Of a stretch of 64,000 nt of DNA, positions 1-12,289 are shown piece after piece. Location of the stretch: contig WPIO01000183.1 in NCBI GenBank assembly GCA_009760855.2, forward strand, positions 250,001-314,000. The letters run 5' to 3'. Numbering within the stretch: the stretch's first letter is position 1; every line of letters begins with the position of its first letter. A program made the position numbers and the translations under genes. The DNA comes from Cristatella mucedo (taxonomy: Eukaryota; Bryozoa; Phylactolaemata; Cristatellidae). The notes beneath the pieces were generated by a model. That model saw only the letters and a list, made by a program, of their open reading frames with translations, did not search any database and had not been told where the DNA came from.

Positions 1-2117
1 GACGCTCGGACTTTCCAAAATTCTGCTTTGAGTGCGAAATCCTTTTGCTCAATAGTAGCCTAGCGGCGCCTTACGGCAGTGACGGCGGTGCTGCAAGTTT
101 CGCTACAGTCACAGAAGCATTTAAAGTGCTGCCCTGGCCGTATCCTTATCTCACTTCGAATATCCGGCAGCCGTCGTAACTGCCCGAGTAATCTCGGCCG
201 CCGTCTACATACACTGCTTGTGCGTTTTGCACGACTGTTTATTTTTTAATATTGCATATTTAAAAATATAATACAATGCAGTATCCTAATTTAAAATTGC
301 ATGCCAAAGAATGGTTAGTACTGAGTATTTGTATAAATATATAAATGACGTGTAGCCTGTAAGTTTAATTTAATTTCCGACTTGCTTTTACGCCGTTTAC
401 GCCGCAATTCAGGATGTAAAAGCTCACACCCCCTTCTGGTACAGATGCACAGGTTTTAATGGCGATCAGTGACTCGGTGTCGTTTAAAGCTTTGCTGTTA
501 TTGACGTGGGTACGGTTACAAGATGGCAGGGCTGAAGGGGAATGGGTGAGGACGACCGGCGCACCACCTACACCAAACCACAAACCCTCGGCTCCATCGC
601 TCGTTGAGACGACGACGCGACGTAATGCCGGTACTACTCGCACGGATGGCTTGCTTTCTCACTTCTAGGGCCGTCGTTAGCTCTCCGTCTGATCGAATTG
701 CTCTCTCGCCCACTATCGAGCGGGCTAGCGGGCCTGTGTGCGATCGTCGAGTAGGCGCAAATAGAAGTGGTCGAAACTAGCAAGGATCACAACTTGATTT
801 AGCCGCTCTCTTTACTCGCACCGATCTACCATCCGATCTTGGTTGTTTGCGAAACTTTTGTCAACAAGCAAGCGCTTCGTGCACGGATCGGTGAATTAGG
901 GATCAATCGCACACAAACTAGTGAGCCAAGCTGAGGTCACCGCACCTCACGTGAATGGCGGGCAAGCGGTGGGCACGGCAAAGATTAGCGTCCCTTCGCG
1001 GAACAGCTCCGCTCAGAGGTCTTTCTTTTTCTCTCAGTGTTTGCAGGCTGGAGTTTTAGCTTTAACGACGCTTCAAAGACACCTCAATTAGCTTTGAGTA
1101 ACAACATAGAAGAGGACCTGAGTGTCAGCGCTTTTAGAGCTGGAACTTTAATTGACGGCAGGGCATTTTCGCACGACGACCTTGACTCGCGACTGATGAA
1201 TCAAGAGGACAGAGAGTAAGGGAGATAGAAGAGAGTGGGTGAGAGAGAGAGAGAGCAGAGCCGAGCTGCTCGGAGCAGATCAGGGAGGGTAGAGAGAGAT
1301 ACAAAGTGATAGAGAGAGAGACAGACAGAGACAGAGACAGAGAGAAAGGGAACGAGGGAGGGAGAAAGATGGAGAGTGTGCTCAGACCGGAGGACACGAA
1401 CCAGCAGGCAAAGCATCGATATGGGCTGTCCTCCTAGCTCCGCGATTCCTAATAAGTCGCCACCAGGTGTCACCTGGCCGACGTAGTGGGCTTGTGGCGG
1501 TCGCCGACAGCACGGCGGCGGCGGCTGCGGCTTGAGGTAGGCGATGCTTCCTCGTTACAATAGCTTATTCAGTCTTGTGCTGCGGATGTCACGCCAAAGC
1601 TGCCGCCGACCTCAGTTTTTTACCTTGCCGCTTCGAAAGTGGAGGGACAGCAACGCCTTTACTTAATTGTAACTACAGTAATATTAGTACTAATATATCT
1701 TATACCACCCTCAGAGAACTGATTCTCTTCCCAGGTACTTTACAGATGATTTGCTTACAGCATCAAATGACACGGAAACCAGCAAATGATATGCCGTAGC
1801 ACCCACAGGCATTAGGCAGTGTAGTCGGGTGAATTCACGAAAGACAAATCTCAAAGACCCATTGAATTCTTCAATAAATGGTTGTTTTTCTAGGTTGTTT
1901 CTAGCTTAATTGTCCTCCCTGTCAGCTACAACTCACTCGGTGGTCAAGATGAGGTCTTCTGGCCAAAAATAGCTCAGTTGGCAGGTGCACAGGCCCGGGA
2001 GTGCGGCAGTAAAGAGCTCTCTGAGGTCTCTGTCGATGTCGCTGTGGTGTTATGCAGCTACGGCGAGAAATATTGTTCGAACGGGCACAAAAGCATTAAA
2101 TCTGTGCCATGTAACTG
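1..2117 (+). repeat. Macrosatellite unit 1 (truncated)
   Basis: The window opens at the junction between a minisatellite and the unit head. The copy runs through the AT-rich segment, the GC-rich blocks, a GA tract (about 1218-1375), a reversed LINE/SINE tail (about 1700-1760) and the block before the SINE-like segment. It then breaks off near 2110 and passes straight into minisatellite, so the SINE-like and closing modules are missing. Confidence 0.8.
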
Positions 2118-2213
2118 TGACCTTGACCGAGGCTAGACCGCCATCAGTGATCAAACGTGAATGAGTTTCGACCGTGACCAAAGCATGACCATGACCGAGG
2201 CTTTACTGCGATG
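2118..2213 (+). repeat. 17-bp minisatellite A, short degenerate array
   Basis: About 95 bp of diverged GACC-GAGGCT units link units 1 and 2. This is the shortest and one of the most degenerate arrays in the window. Confidence 0.75.
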
Positions 2214-4660
2214 CACTTACTTTTAAAATTGTGAGTTGAGTGCGAAATTCTACCGCTCAATTCTAGCGTAGGGGCGCGTAACAGCAGTAGTGGTGGCTCT
2301 GCAAGTTTTGCTGCAGACACAGCAGCTTCTAAGCACCGCTTGGTGCCGAAGGAGCGCCCTAGCTGCTTCCTCGTTAGACTTCGATAATCCGGCAGCCGTC
2401 ATACACGCACTGTGTGTACGTTTAGTACAAGAGATTATTTTTCAATATTGCATATTATTAAGATATTACATTACGGTATATTAACTATACAATTGTTTAA
2501 CATTGAACGTTAAATAAAGAATATTTATGTAAACAATCCAAATAAAGTTGAGCGTGTACGTTTAATCTAATCTCCGACTTGCTTTTACGCCATTTAAGCC
2601 GGATGTACGGCTGTAAAAGCACACAGCCCCCTTCTGGTAAAGCTACAAAGGTTTTAATTGCGACCGGTGAGTTGGTGTCGTGTAACGCTTCCCGTCGATT
2701 TACTTGGGTGCGGTTACAAGATAATGGGGCTTTAGGGGAATGGGGGAGAACGACCTGCTCGAGCCCCCCCCCCCTAACGGATAGCACCTAGAGATTGGGC
2801 GTCGGTCGGTCGCTGGGACCGAAGGGCGAGGTCAGCTAACAGCATCGACTTTAAAGCGACTGCCTGCCCCCTCCCACATGAAGGCCCCGACGCACGAACC
2901 CTAGGGTTCAGTGCCTGTGGAGATGACGATGCGACCTCTTGCCGGTACTGCTCGCTTAGTTCACTCGCTCGCTCACTTCTAGGACCGTAGTTAGCTCCCA
3001 GTCCGATCGAAGTGCTCTCGTGACCTCCAGCGAGCGGGAAAGTGGGCCTGTTTGCGATCGTCAATCGGACACCAATCGAAACGGTCAATACTAGTAAGGC
3101 TTGCAATATCGCCGAGCTGGTTTGGTCCAGCGGTTAAGGTTCTCGCCCCCGACCAAGGTCTGGCTGATGTCGTGGGCTCGAGCCCGGAGGCATATGTGAA
3201 GCGCCTGAATAGAGATTAAGTTCTCTTGGGGCGCTATATAAATGAATTATATAAATTTATTTAATTTAGCCGCTCTCTCTCTCTCCACTCGCGCCGCTCT
3301 GCCAGCCGATCCTAGTACTTGGTGAAACTTGCGTCAACGAGCAAGTGCTTAGTGCACGGATCGGCGAAATAAAGATCAATTGTGCACGGACCAGTGAGCC
3401 CAAGCTGATGTCGCCGCTTCTCGCATGAAACGCGGGCTAGAGGTGGGCACGGCCTGGATTCGCTTACATGAGATGATCAGCACTGCTCCGCCGTCGTTAT
3501 TTTTATCTCCACGTTCGCAAGCTGGTGCATCAGCTTCAAAAACGTTTCATAGATACCTTAGTTAGCTGTGAATGACAACACAAACAAGGACCTGAGTGTC
3601 AGCGCTTTTAGTGCCGGAACTTTCATGGACGGCTGGGTGCAGTGGCCTACGACTACCACGTATCACGACGGATGATTCAAGAGGAAGACAGAGTTGAGTG
3701 AGAGAGAAAGAGAGCAGAGCGAAGCAGAGCGGAATAGATCAGGAAGGGCAGAGGGAGATACAGAGAGATGGAGAGAGAGAAAAGGTGAGAGAGATAGAGA
3801 GTGAGCTCATACCAGAGGACATGTAGGTAAAGCATCGATATGGGCCACCCTCCAAGCTCTGTGGCTCCTCGTACGTTGCAACCAGGCGTCGCATGACTCC
3901 TGTAGTGGGCTCGTGGCGGTCACCGACTCCACGGCGGCGGCGGCTGCTGCCTGAGGTTCGTGATGCTTCTTCCTAGCAATAGTTAAGCTATTCCTGATAC
4001 TCCATCGAGACAGTTGTTACACACGTGGTTAGCGGCTCAAGCGGCTTCTTTCGATGGTCTGGTCCCCAGGTTGTGGGTTGTAATCCTGCAGAGAGCGACT
4101 CTCCATTGGCGCCGCAAGCGGCAATGATAGCCGTAAAGCCTCTTTGCTGAAGAAACTGCTAAATGGGCTCGTACTTATTTACTATTTCCCCGTTCGGATA
4201 CCACTGGGCCGCAAACGCAGCACTCATTAAGGACGGTGGATGTCTCCACCCACTCAGAACGAATAATGTGAAGTGGCGACGCCATAATCTTGTATCGTGG
4301 CTAGCAAATTATTCGGTGCAGTACCGGTGAACGCAGGAAAGAGCAGCATGATGCATGCACAAACGCCGTATCCCTAGCTTAGATATATATTTGACAAAAG
4401 GACGGCCTGATGGGCATTCAACCGTTGCACGTGCGATTCGGTAGCTGAAAGTTATAATCAGCTCAAATTCCTATGCTGTGCGTCTCGAATAAAATCTGCC
4501 AGCCTATATCGTGGCGCCGGCTTTTTATACGCCTACGGCCACAAACTATCGCAAGATTGCATTATTGTGAATAGGAATTACCCGCCACAAATCGGTTTAC
4601 GTTGCCCGCACAGCCGTACTAGAATTGCAGAGCTTGAAGCCCCCCCGTAGCCGGCAAAGA
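2214..4660 (+). repeat. Macrosatellite unit 2
   Basis: The copy contains the head, AT-rich segment, GC blocks and GA tract (about 3690-3800). Near 4000 a deletion joins the end of the GA-side block directly to the SINE-like module, removing the reversed LINE tail and the following block. A SINE-A is inserted at about 3109-3258. The closing module runs into the minisatellite at about 4660. Confidence 0.8.
3109..3258 (+). mobile_element. SINE-A, tRNA-headed, full length
   Basis: The head is tRNA-like: an A-box-like stretch in TGGTCCAGCGGTTAAGG and a B-box-like stretch in GGGCTCGAGCCCGG. The tail is GCGCCTGAATAGAGATTAAG, then a TCTC-GGGGCGCTATATAA run, which matches the 3' end of LINE-A in this window. 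It splits the unit-2 sequence between GCAAT and TTAATTTAGCC, which is continuous in the other units. It is most simply a SINE moved by LINE-A. Confidence 0.75.
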
Positions 4661-5572
4661 CGAAACCAAGGCTCTACCGAGACCGAGGCTCGAACAAAAC
4701 CAAGGCTAAAACGAGGCTGCCGCTCGACCGAGACCGAGGTTCGACCGAGACTGAGGCTCGACCGAGACCGCAGCTTGACAGAGACCGAGACTCGATCGAA
4801 ACTGAGGCTCGACCGAGACCGAGGCTCGACCATAATGGAAGTTCGACCGTGAACGAAGCGGGACCATGACCGAGGCTGAACCGAGGCTGACGCTTTAATG
4901 ATGCACACGCTCGTAACAGACTGAGGGTCTAAAGAGACCGAGGTTCGAATGAGATAAGCGCTCGAGCGTGACCAAGGGTCGACCGAGACCGACGCTCGAC
5001 AAAAACCGAGGCTCAAACGAGACCGAGGCTCGACCGAGACGGAAGCTCGACCGTGATTGAGGCTCGACCATTACCGAGGGTTGACCGAGACCAACGCTTG
5101 ACCTCAACTGACGGTCAACCGTGACCGACGCTTGACCAAAACCAAGGCTTGAACGAAATGGAGGCTCGACTGAGACCAAAGCTCGACCGTGATTGAGGCT
5201 CGACTGAGACCAAGGCTCGACCGAGACCGAGGCTCGACCGAAACCGAGGCTTGAACGAAACCGATGCTCGACCGTGATCGAGGCTCGACCGTTATCGAGG
5301 CTCGACCGAGACCGAGGCTCGATCAAGACCGAGGCTCGACCGAGACTGAGGCTCGACCGAGACCGAGGCTCGATTGAGACCGAGGCTCGACCGAGACTGA
5401 GGCTCAACCGAGACCGAGGCTCGACCGAAACCGAGGCTCAGCTGAGGCGGAGGCTTGACCGAGCCCGAGATTTGACCGAGCCCGAGACTTGACCAAGCCC
5501 GAGGCTTGACCGAGACTGAGGGGGACCGTGACTGAAGCTCGAACATGACTGGGGTTTGACTGTAATGAGCGG
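4661..5572 (+). repeat. 17-bp minisatellite A array 2
   Basis: About 0.9 kb of degenerate units of GAGGCTCGACCGAGACC. Variants such as GACCGTGACCGAGGC are frequent at the edges, while the centre (about 5290-5430) is closest to consensus. Confidence 0.9.
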
Positions 5573-7185
5573 ACTGTAAAAATTGCGCTTTGTGGTTAAA
5601 ATCCCGTCGCCTAATTCTAGCGTGAAGGCGCGTAACTGCTGTCCCAGCGGCGCTGCAAGTCTTTCTACAGACACAGTACCTTCGGAGTGCAGCTTCGTGC
5701 CGCGGGAGCACCCTAGCTACTTACCTCTTGGACTTCGATAAACCGTCAGCCGTCGTAATTGGCCTGAATCATCTCGGCGTTCTTTTACAGACACTGCATC
5801 TACGTTTAGTACAACAGAATAGTTTTTAATATTGCATATTAATAAGGTATTATGGTTTAGTATATTAGCAATACAATTGTGCAACATCGACCGTGAAATT
5901 CTTAGAATTTTATATAAAACATCTAAATACAGTTTAGCGTGTACGTTTAATTTAATTTCTGACTTGCCTATACGCTGTTTACGCCGCATTTACGGCTGTT
6001 AACGCTCACAGCCCACCTTTAGGTAAAGCTGCAAAGCTTCACATGGGGGTCGGTGACTTGGTGTCGTTTAACGCTTAGCATTAATTGACGTAGGCACGGT
6101 TACAAGATCGCGGGGATTTAGGGGAATTGGGTAGAACGACCGGCGCACCACCTACCCAGCGAGCTGGGCCACATCACTGGGCGTCGGTCGGTCGCTCGGA
6201 CAGAGGGGGCGGGCGCAGTGGCCCGTGATCGCAACCGCCAAGAGCTCTTTGGGGTCTCAGTGGAAGTCGCTGAGGTATTACGCAGTTACGGACAGAATTA
6301 TCACTCAAACGGGCATAAATTCACCAAATCTGTGCCATACAAACTATGCCTGATATGCCTTCGAGACAGTTGTCACACATGCGGTTAACGGCTCATTTAG
6401 CTTCTTTACATGGCCTGCTCCCTTGGTCGTGGGTTTGCATTATGTAGAGAGCCATTCTCCATTGCCGCTGCAAGCGGCATCGATGAACGTAATGTCGCAA
6501 TACAAAAGTGGCTGGTTATTTTGCTCGTGCGTATTTACTATTACCCCATACGGATAAAACTGGGCCGCAAACGCAGAGCTGATAAAGGACGGTGGAAGTA
6601 TCCACCCACTCAGGACGTATGCTGTGCAATTGTGTCGCCGGAGTCTAGAATCGTGGCTTGGCATTGATACGGTGCAGTACCAGTGAGTGGAGGAAAGAGC
6701 AGCATGGTGCATGAAAGAATGCCGCATCCCTTGCTTTGACATAGAATTTACAACAGCACCGGCTAATTGGCATTTTACAGTGGCACGTGCGGTTCGTTGG
6801 CCTATAGGTAAAATACACTCAAAACCCAGTGTTGAGCATTATGAATAAAATCTGCCAGCCAATCACATGGCGCCGGCTTTTTATGCGGCCTGGGCCATAA
6901 ACTGTCACAAGTTCGCAGTATCGGAAATAAGAATTAAAAAAAATCCTAGCTGATTAAACAGCCTCTTTTTGTATAGCGACAGAAGAGCCTTTACGGCTAT
7001 CACCACCGCTTGCAGTGGCGATACAGAATCGCCCACCGCAGGAATCGAACCCACGACCTCGGGACCGAGGTCGTGAAAAGCAACCGCCTTACCTAGTGTG
7101 CCATCATGGCTTACCCGCCACAATCCGTTTCCGGTGCCGGCGGGCCGTATTAGAATTGAAAGCAGGAAGCCCTGTAGCCGGCGAA
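5573..7185 (+). repeat. Macrosatellite unit 3 (internally deleted)
   Basis: Head, AT-rich segment and the first GC block are present. Near 6190-6215 the copy jumps to the block preceding the SINE-like module, losing the GA tract and the reversed LINE tail. SINE-B is inserted in the closing module at 6937-7112. Confidence 0.8.
6937..7112 (-). mobile_element. SINE-B, tRNA-headed
   Basis: Read on the minus strand it has a tRNA-like head (AAGGCGGTTGCTTTTCACGA, then GGTCGTGGGTTCGATTCC as B box), a body with GCCACTGCAAGCGGTGG, and an end near CTGTTTAATCAGCT. A second copy lies at 59395-59563 on the plus strand. It interrupts the closing module between GAATTA and CCCGCCACAATCC, which adjoin in other units. 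Confidence 0.75.
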
Positions 7186-9108
7186 GACGTAACCTAAGCT
7201 CGACCAAGATCGGGGCTCGACCTAAATCAAGGCTCGACCGAGATCGAGGCACGACCGAGATCGAGGCTCAACCGAGATCGAGGCTCGACCGAGACAAAGA
7301 CTCGACCGAGAACGGCAGTCGGCCGAGACCGAGGCTTGACCAAGACCGAAGCTCGACCATGACTAAGGCTCGACTGAGGCTTACGTTCAGCCAAAACCGA
7401 GGCACGACCAAGACCGAGGCTCAACCAAAACCGGGGCACGACGGTTACCATGCCTCAGCAGTTACCGAGGCTCGACCGTGACCGACTCTCGACCACGACC
7501 GGGGATCAACGTGATTGGAGCTCGCCCGCGACAGGAGTTCGATCGCTAATGGGGCTCGACCACGACTGAGCATCCACGAAGACCAAGGCGCGTCCGAGAA
7601 CGAGGCTCGATCGTGACCGAGGCTTAACCGTGAGCGAAGCATCCCCATGATCGAGTCTTGAAAATGAAGAAGGCTCGAACGGGACCTATGCTCGACCGAG
7701 ACCGACGCTCGACCAAGACCGAGGCTCGACCAAGACCCGACCGAGACAGAGGTTCAACCAAGACAGAGGTTTGACCGTGACAGAGGTTCGATCGGGACAG
7801 AGACTCGACCGAGACCGAGGCTCGACGAGATCAAGGCTCGAGCGAGACTGAGGCTCGACCAAGACTCGACCGAGACAGAGGTTCAACCAAGACAGAGGTT
7901 CAACCAAGACAGAGGTTTGACCGTGATAGAGGTTCGATCGGGACAGAGGCTCGACCGAGACCGAGGCTCGACGAGATCAAGGCTCGAGCGAGACTGAGGC
8001 TCGACCAAGACTCGACCGAGACAGAGGTTCAACCAAGACAGAGGTTCAACCAAGACAGAGGTTTGACCGTGATAGAGGTTCGATCGGGACAGAGGCTCGA
8101 CCGGGACCGAGGCTCGACCGAGATCAAGGCTCGACCGAGACTGAGGCTCGACCGAGACCGAGGTCCGACCAAGACCATGGCTCGACCGAGGTCGAGGCTC
8201 GACCGAGACCGAGGCTCGACGGAGACCGAGGCTCGACCGAGGCTCGACCGAGGCTCGACCGAGGCTCGACCGAGGCTCGACCGAGGCTCGACCGAGGCTC
8301 GACCGAGGCTCGACCGAGGCTCGACCGAGGCTCGACCGAGGCTCGACCGAGGCTCGACCGAGGCTCGACCGAGGCTCGACCGAGGCTCGACCGAGGCTCG
8401 ACCGAGGCCCGACCGGCTCGACCGAGGCTCGAGGCCGACCGACCGACCGAGGCTCGACCGCTCGACCGAGGCTCGAACGAGACCGAGGCTCGACCGGGAC
8501 CGGGGCCCGACCGAGACCGAGGCTTGACCAACGACCGAGGCTCGACCGAGACCGAGGCTCGACCGAGACCGAGGCTCGACCGAGACCGAGGCTCGACCGA
8601 GACCGAGGCTCGAACGAGACCGAGGCTCGACCGAGACCGAGGCCCGACCGAGACCGAGGCTCGACCGAGACCGAGGCTCGACCGAGACCGAGGCTCGACC
8701 GAGACCGAGGCTCGACCGAGACCGAGGCTCGACCGAGACCGAGGCTCGACCGGGACCGAGGCCCGACCGAGACCGAGGCTCGACCGAGACCGAAGCTCGA
8801 CCGAGACCGAGGCACGACGGATACAGAGGCTCGTATCGTGACCGAGGCTCGACCGTACCCAAAGCTGAACTGTGACCAAGGCTCGAACGTTCGGAAGGGC
8901 GACCGTGACCGAGGCTTGTACGAGACTGACGCCCCACCGACACCGACGCGAGACCGACGCGTCAAGCTGTCGCTCGACTAAGACTGAGAATTGATCGTGA
9001 CCGAGGCTCAAATCAGACCGAGGCTCGACCGCCACAAAGGGCTCGAACGTGAAGGAGGTTCCACCATGACACAAGGATGACCATGACCGAGGCTTGACTG
9101 TGTCACGA
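7186..9108 (+). repeat. 17-bp minisatellite A array 3 (longest, 1.9 kb)
   Basis: The longest array. The edges are degenerate and the centre (8480-8800) is nearly homogeneous. It contains a block of shortened 11-bp units at 8228-8404. All three minus frames are open over much of it (304 to 368 codons), because the unit has no stop codon in any frame; these are not genes. Confidence 0.95.
8228..8404 (+). repeat. 11-bp sub-repeat block inside minisatellite A
   Basis: About sixteen nearly perfect copies of GAGGCTCGACC. This is the 17-bp unit without the six bases GAGACC. The low divergence suggests recent expansion. Confidence 0.93.
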
Positions 9109-9514
9109 GAACTAAATTTTAGGGTACCGACTCGTACCAGTAGTGGCGGCGGCACTCCAAGTTTTTCTGCAAACGCAGAAGCTTCCAAGCATGACTTGGT
9201 GGAGCAGGAGCGGCCTGGCTGCTTCCTCATTAGCCTTCGATAATCCGCCAGCCGTCGTAATTGCCCTAACCCGATCAGCCGCCGTGTACAGAAACTTAGC
9301 CTACGTTTAGTACAACAGATAAATTTTAATATTGCAAATGTATAGAATAATACATTACAGTATACTAACCATAAAATTGTTTAACATTGAACGCGAAATA
9401 CTGAGTATTTTATCTAAAACTTATAAATTAAGTTTAGCATGTACGTTTAATTTAATTTCCGACATGCTTTTATGCCGTTGACACCACGTGTACGGCTATA
9501 AAAGCTCACCGCCT

Positions 9515-9839
9515 CCCTTTGCTCTGCAGTGGTTCAGGTTCTATCTCAGTGGGAGACTCCAGAGTATTGACGTGAATAGACAGAGATTGTCTGAGGTACA
9601 TCTGAAATATGGAAAACCTCAGGGCTCCGTGCTAGGTTCGGTTCGTATCATGGTTTATACTCTCCCTCTTGCTGATGTGATTGCCGAGCACAATCTTGGC
9701 TTTCACTTCTATGCGGACGACACTCAGTTGTACCTTTGCTTTGATCCCTCCCAGCCTTCGAGCACTTCAAATTCTCTCAACTCACTGGCTGCATATATTG
9801 ATAACATACGCACATGGATGACAGCAAATTTTCTAATAC
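9515..9839 (+). pseudogene. LINE-A reverse transcriptase fragment, 5' part
   Basis: One open frame encodes the palm of an L2/CR1-like non-LTR reverse transcriptase. It has ALQWFRFYLSGRLQS, then PQGSVLG, then the catalytic FYADD box in FHFYADDTQLY, then TWMTANFL. The order and wording fit the RT of L2-clade elements, which copy element RNA at a nicked chromosomal target. The fragment is 5' truncated: the endonuclease and the first RT blocks are absent. The frame is cut by the LTR at 9840 and continues at 11318. Confidence 0.85.
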
Positions 9840-11316
9840 TGTAGCGCCCTGCTGGCCTTGGCTGAATTTTAGCATGAACAAGAGCTGTTTGGAGGCGGGC
9901 TACAACTTTTTTGTCCTGGAGCAGTGAGCCAGAGAGGAGCGTCAGTGCGGTTAGAGAGGAAGCACTTAGGAGCAAGCCAGGAAGCTCTCTGACCAACGGT
10001 GGCGAGTCGGCCTTTGGAATTGGTCCGATACCCGCAGGAGCGGCTGATTGATGATGGCTGGCCTGTCAACCTTCGCCATCACTCTGTCCAAAAAGAATCG
10101 TCTGGAACCCATTCGCCATTCAAGCTGGACAGAGGGGACATTCGAGTGGCCTAGTGCCGGTAATAATTCCTAACCGCAATGGGACACGGGCCCAATACCA
10201 CTAAGCTCTTGCCCAATTGTCTCAGCCAAGTATTTAAGAGTCGAGCGACGCTCGCTCTGGGTCTTTGGCCTCGTGTCTTTTGTCTTTGGTTCGGCTCTGC
10301 GCCTCGACGCCGTCGGGCACTCGTTTCTCTGAAAGCGAGGGAGGAGGGCGGGCTGTCCGCCGACGATGGATGGAACAGGACGAGACAGCGCTAGGAGGAT
10401 TTTGTGGAACTCCACCGAACACGGTCGTATCGCGCCCGAGTTGGTATTTTGTGTTCTTTCGTGTTTTGAGTGTGCGCGCTAGCACGTGGTCTCGGCATAG
10501 GGATTTGCCGGTGCGAGCTAGGCGTGGTTGGCGTTTGTGGAGCCCTAGTTCTCCGGTAGGGTTTGGGCTCCGGTTCGCGCTCCAGTGTGGAGAAGTATTT
10601 CCTCCACAGGAGTGCTTGAGTTGGCGTGTGTGGAGTATTCCTGCCGCACTGGTGGAAACCGAGTTCTAGTTCCCGGTCTGGTTTAGACTCTGGTTCAGGC
10701 TCCGTCTATTTGGGTCGTTTCCCATTATACGCGTAAGCAGCCCCAGTGTGGAGAAGTATTCCCTCCGCAAGAGTGCTTGAGGTGGCGTGTGTGGAGTATT
10801 CCTGCCTCACTGTTGGAAATCGAGTTCTAGTTCACCGGTCAGGGATTAGACTCTGGTATGCGCTTCAGTGCGGAGGAGTATTCCCTCCGCAAGAGTGTTT
10901 TAAGTTGGCGTGTTTGGGGTATTCCCTCGGCACAGGTGGGAACGGATTCCTAGTTCAACGGTTAGGGTTTAGGGTCCGGGTCGCGCTTAGTGTGGAGGAG
11001 TATTCCCTCCACAAAAGTGTTAGTGTAGCTGAGAACGTGCGAGGAGTGTGGAGATAAAGCTGAACTAGACGCACAGCGACTTTGTGCGCTTGCGAATAGA
11101 GTTCAGTAAAATCCCCAATCTGTGTGTCTCGCTTCCAATTCACCCCGCGGACTCACGACCCCCTTTAGTAACGGTTAGCAGGTCAGAGCCAGAAACGCTC
11201 GTTTCGTGGCGGCCAGCTCACTGTGCGTAGGCGCGCACCGAAAGGCAGTAGGCGCAAGGTTACGCCGCTAGGTAAGCGGCAGGTCAAGCCTAATCCGCCG
11301 AGCCTTCGGCGTTACA
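9840..11316 (+). mobile_element. Solo LTR-A, copy 1 (1.48 kb)
   Basis: It begins TGTAGCGCC and ends GGCGTTACA, near-inverted termini of TG...CA type. Flanks are ATAC on the left and AGAC on the right, an imperfect 4-bp target duplication; removing the element rejoins the LINE frame. It has a TATA-like TATTTAAG at 10231 and a decayed poly(A) signal (AATAGA) near 11095. About four internal units of roughly 120 bp start with CAGTGTGGAGAAGTATT (about 10585-11030). No internal retrotransposon region follows, so it is a solo LTR. A large non-autonomous DNA element is less likely. Confidence 0.7.
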
Positions 11317-12289
11317 AGACTAAATGACAATACAACCAACTTACTAGTTATGGGCAAACCCAGCGTGGTTCACAAATTGAAAAGGCTAAAACTCAAAATT
11401 GGCTCTGCCAGCATATCTCCAGTTGAATCAGCTCGAAATCTAGGTGTCATATTCCAAAGCGACGTCTCGTCCGACGACCATATAAGCTCCACTGTCAAAT
11501 CTGATTATTTTCAGCTTCATAACATTGTTAAAATTCAGGCTTGTTTACATGAGGATGCTACGTCCAGGTTCGTCCATGCATTCGTGATATTCCGCCTCGA
11601 CTTTTGCAACTCACTGCTTACTGGCCTACCAGCATGTCCGATCAGGCGATTGCAGCTGGTGCGAAACTCCGCAGTTTGGCTTGTCTGTCGTGAGCGTCCC
11701 AGTTGCCACGTTACTCCACTTCTCACCGACATGCACTGGCTAACAGTCAAGCAACGGATTGACTGCAAGGTTTTGTCGCTCACTTTTAGGTCACTTCATT
11801 CTTTGGCTCCAACCTATCTCTCAGATATACTCCCCCATTAGGCCAAGCATCGTACTACCCGCTTTTCGGAATCCAACAGCCTACAAAGACCTCGTACAAA
11901 CCTTAAATCCTTTGGAGACCGGTCATTTAGTTCACGTGCTCCCAAAGCCTAGAACTCCCTCCCGACCTGCGTCAGAACATCCCCTGACCTGACCACATGT
12001 AAAAGTAATTTACCGACACACCTACTATGACAGCATTTAGTGGGTACCTGTGATTTGTCCTTGATGTGTTTATGCATGCTGACACTGTGCATGCACCACT
12101 AACCACATTGGCACGCTGACCCAGTGCATGTCATGCCTAACCACTTTATTCCTTTTGTTTGTTTATCAAGCATGATTTTGCTCACCATTGAATTGCATTT
12201 CCATTTGCAGCAAAAGTAAAGCACCTAGAGAGAGATTAAGTTCTCTGAGGGCGCTTTATCAAGTGCATTATTATTAATATTATTATAAT
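11317..12289 (+). pseudogene. LINE-A, 3' part of RT and 3' UTR
   Basis: The frame resumes as LNDNTTNLLVMG, followed by SPVESARNLGVIF, HAFVIFRLDFCNSLLTGLP, VTPLLTDMHWLTVKQRID and RSLHSLAPTYLSDILP, the conserved C-terminal series of L2-like RTs. It stops near 11841, and related sequence continues in another frame. The 3' UTR ends in GAGAGATTAAGTTCTCTGAG, then a GGCGCTTTATCAAGTGC run and an ATT-rich microsatellite tail, as in L2-like LINEs. It is inactive. Confidence 0.85.

Noticed and set aside
1134-1473. Serine/leucine-rich minus frames in units 1, 6, 7 and 8
   Set aside because: They are translations of the GA-rich tract and are not conserved between units.
7186-9108. A CRISPR-like array
   Set aside because: There are no unique spacers. 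Units abut directly and the context is eukaryotic.
7883-9230. Overlapping minus-strand open frames of 304 to 368 codons
   Set aside because: They are by-products of a stop-free 17-bp repeat. All three frames are open at once and the peptides are the same repeat.
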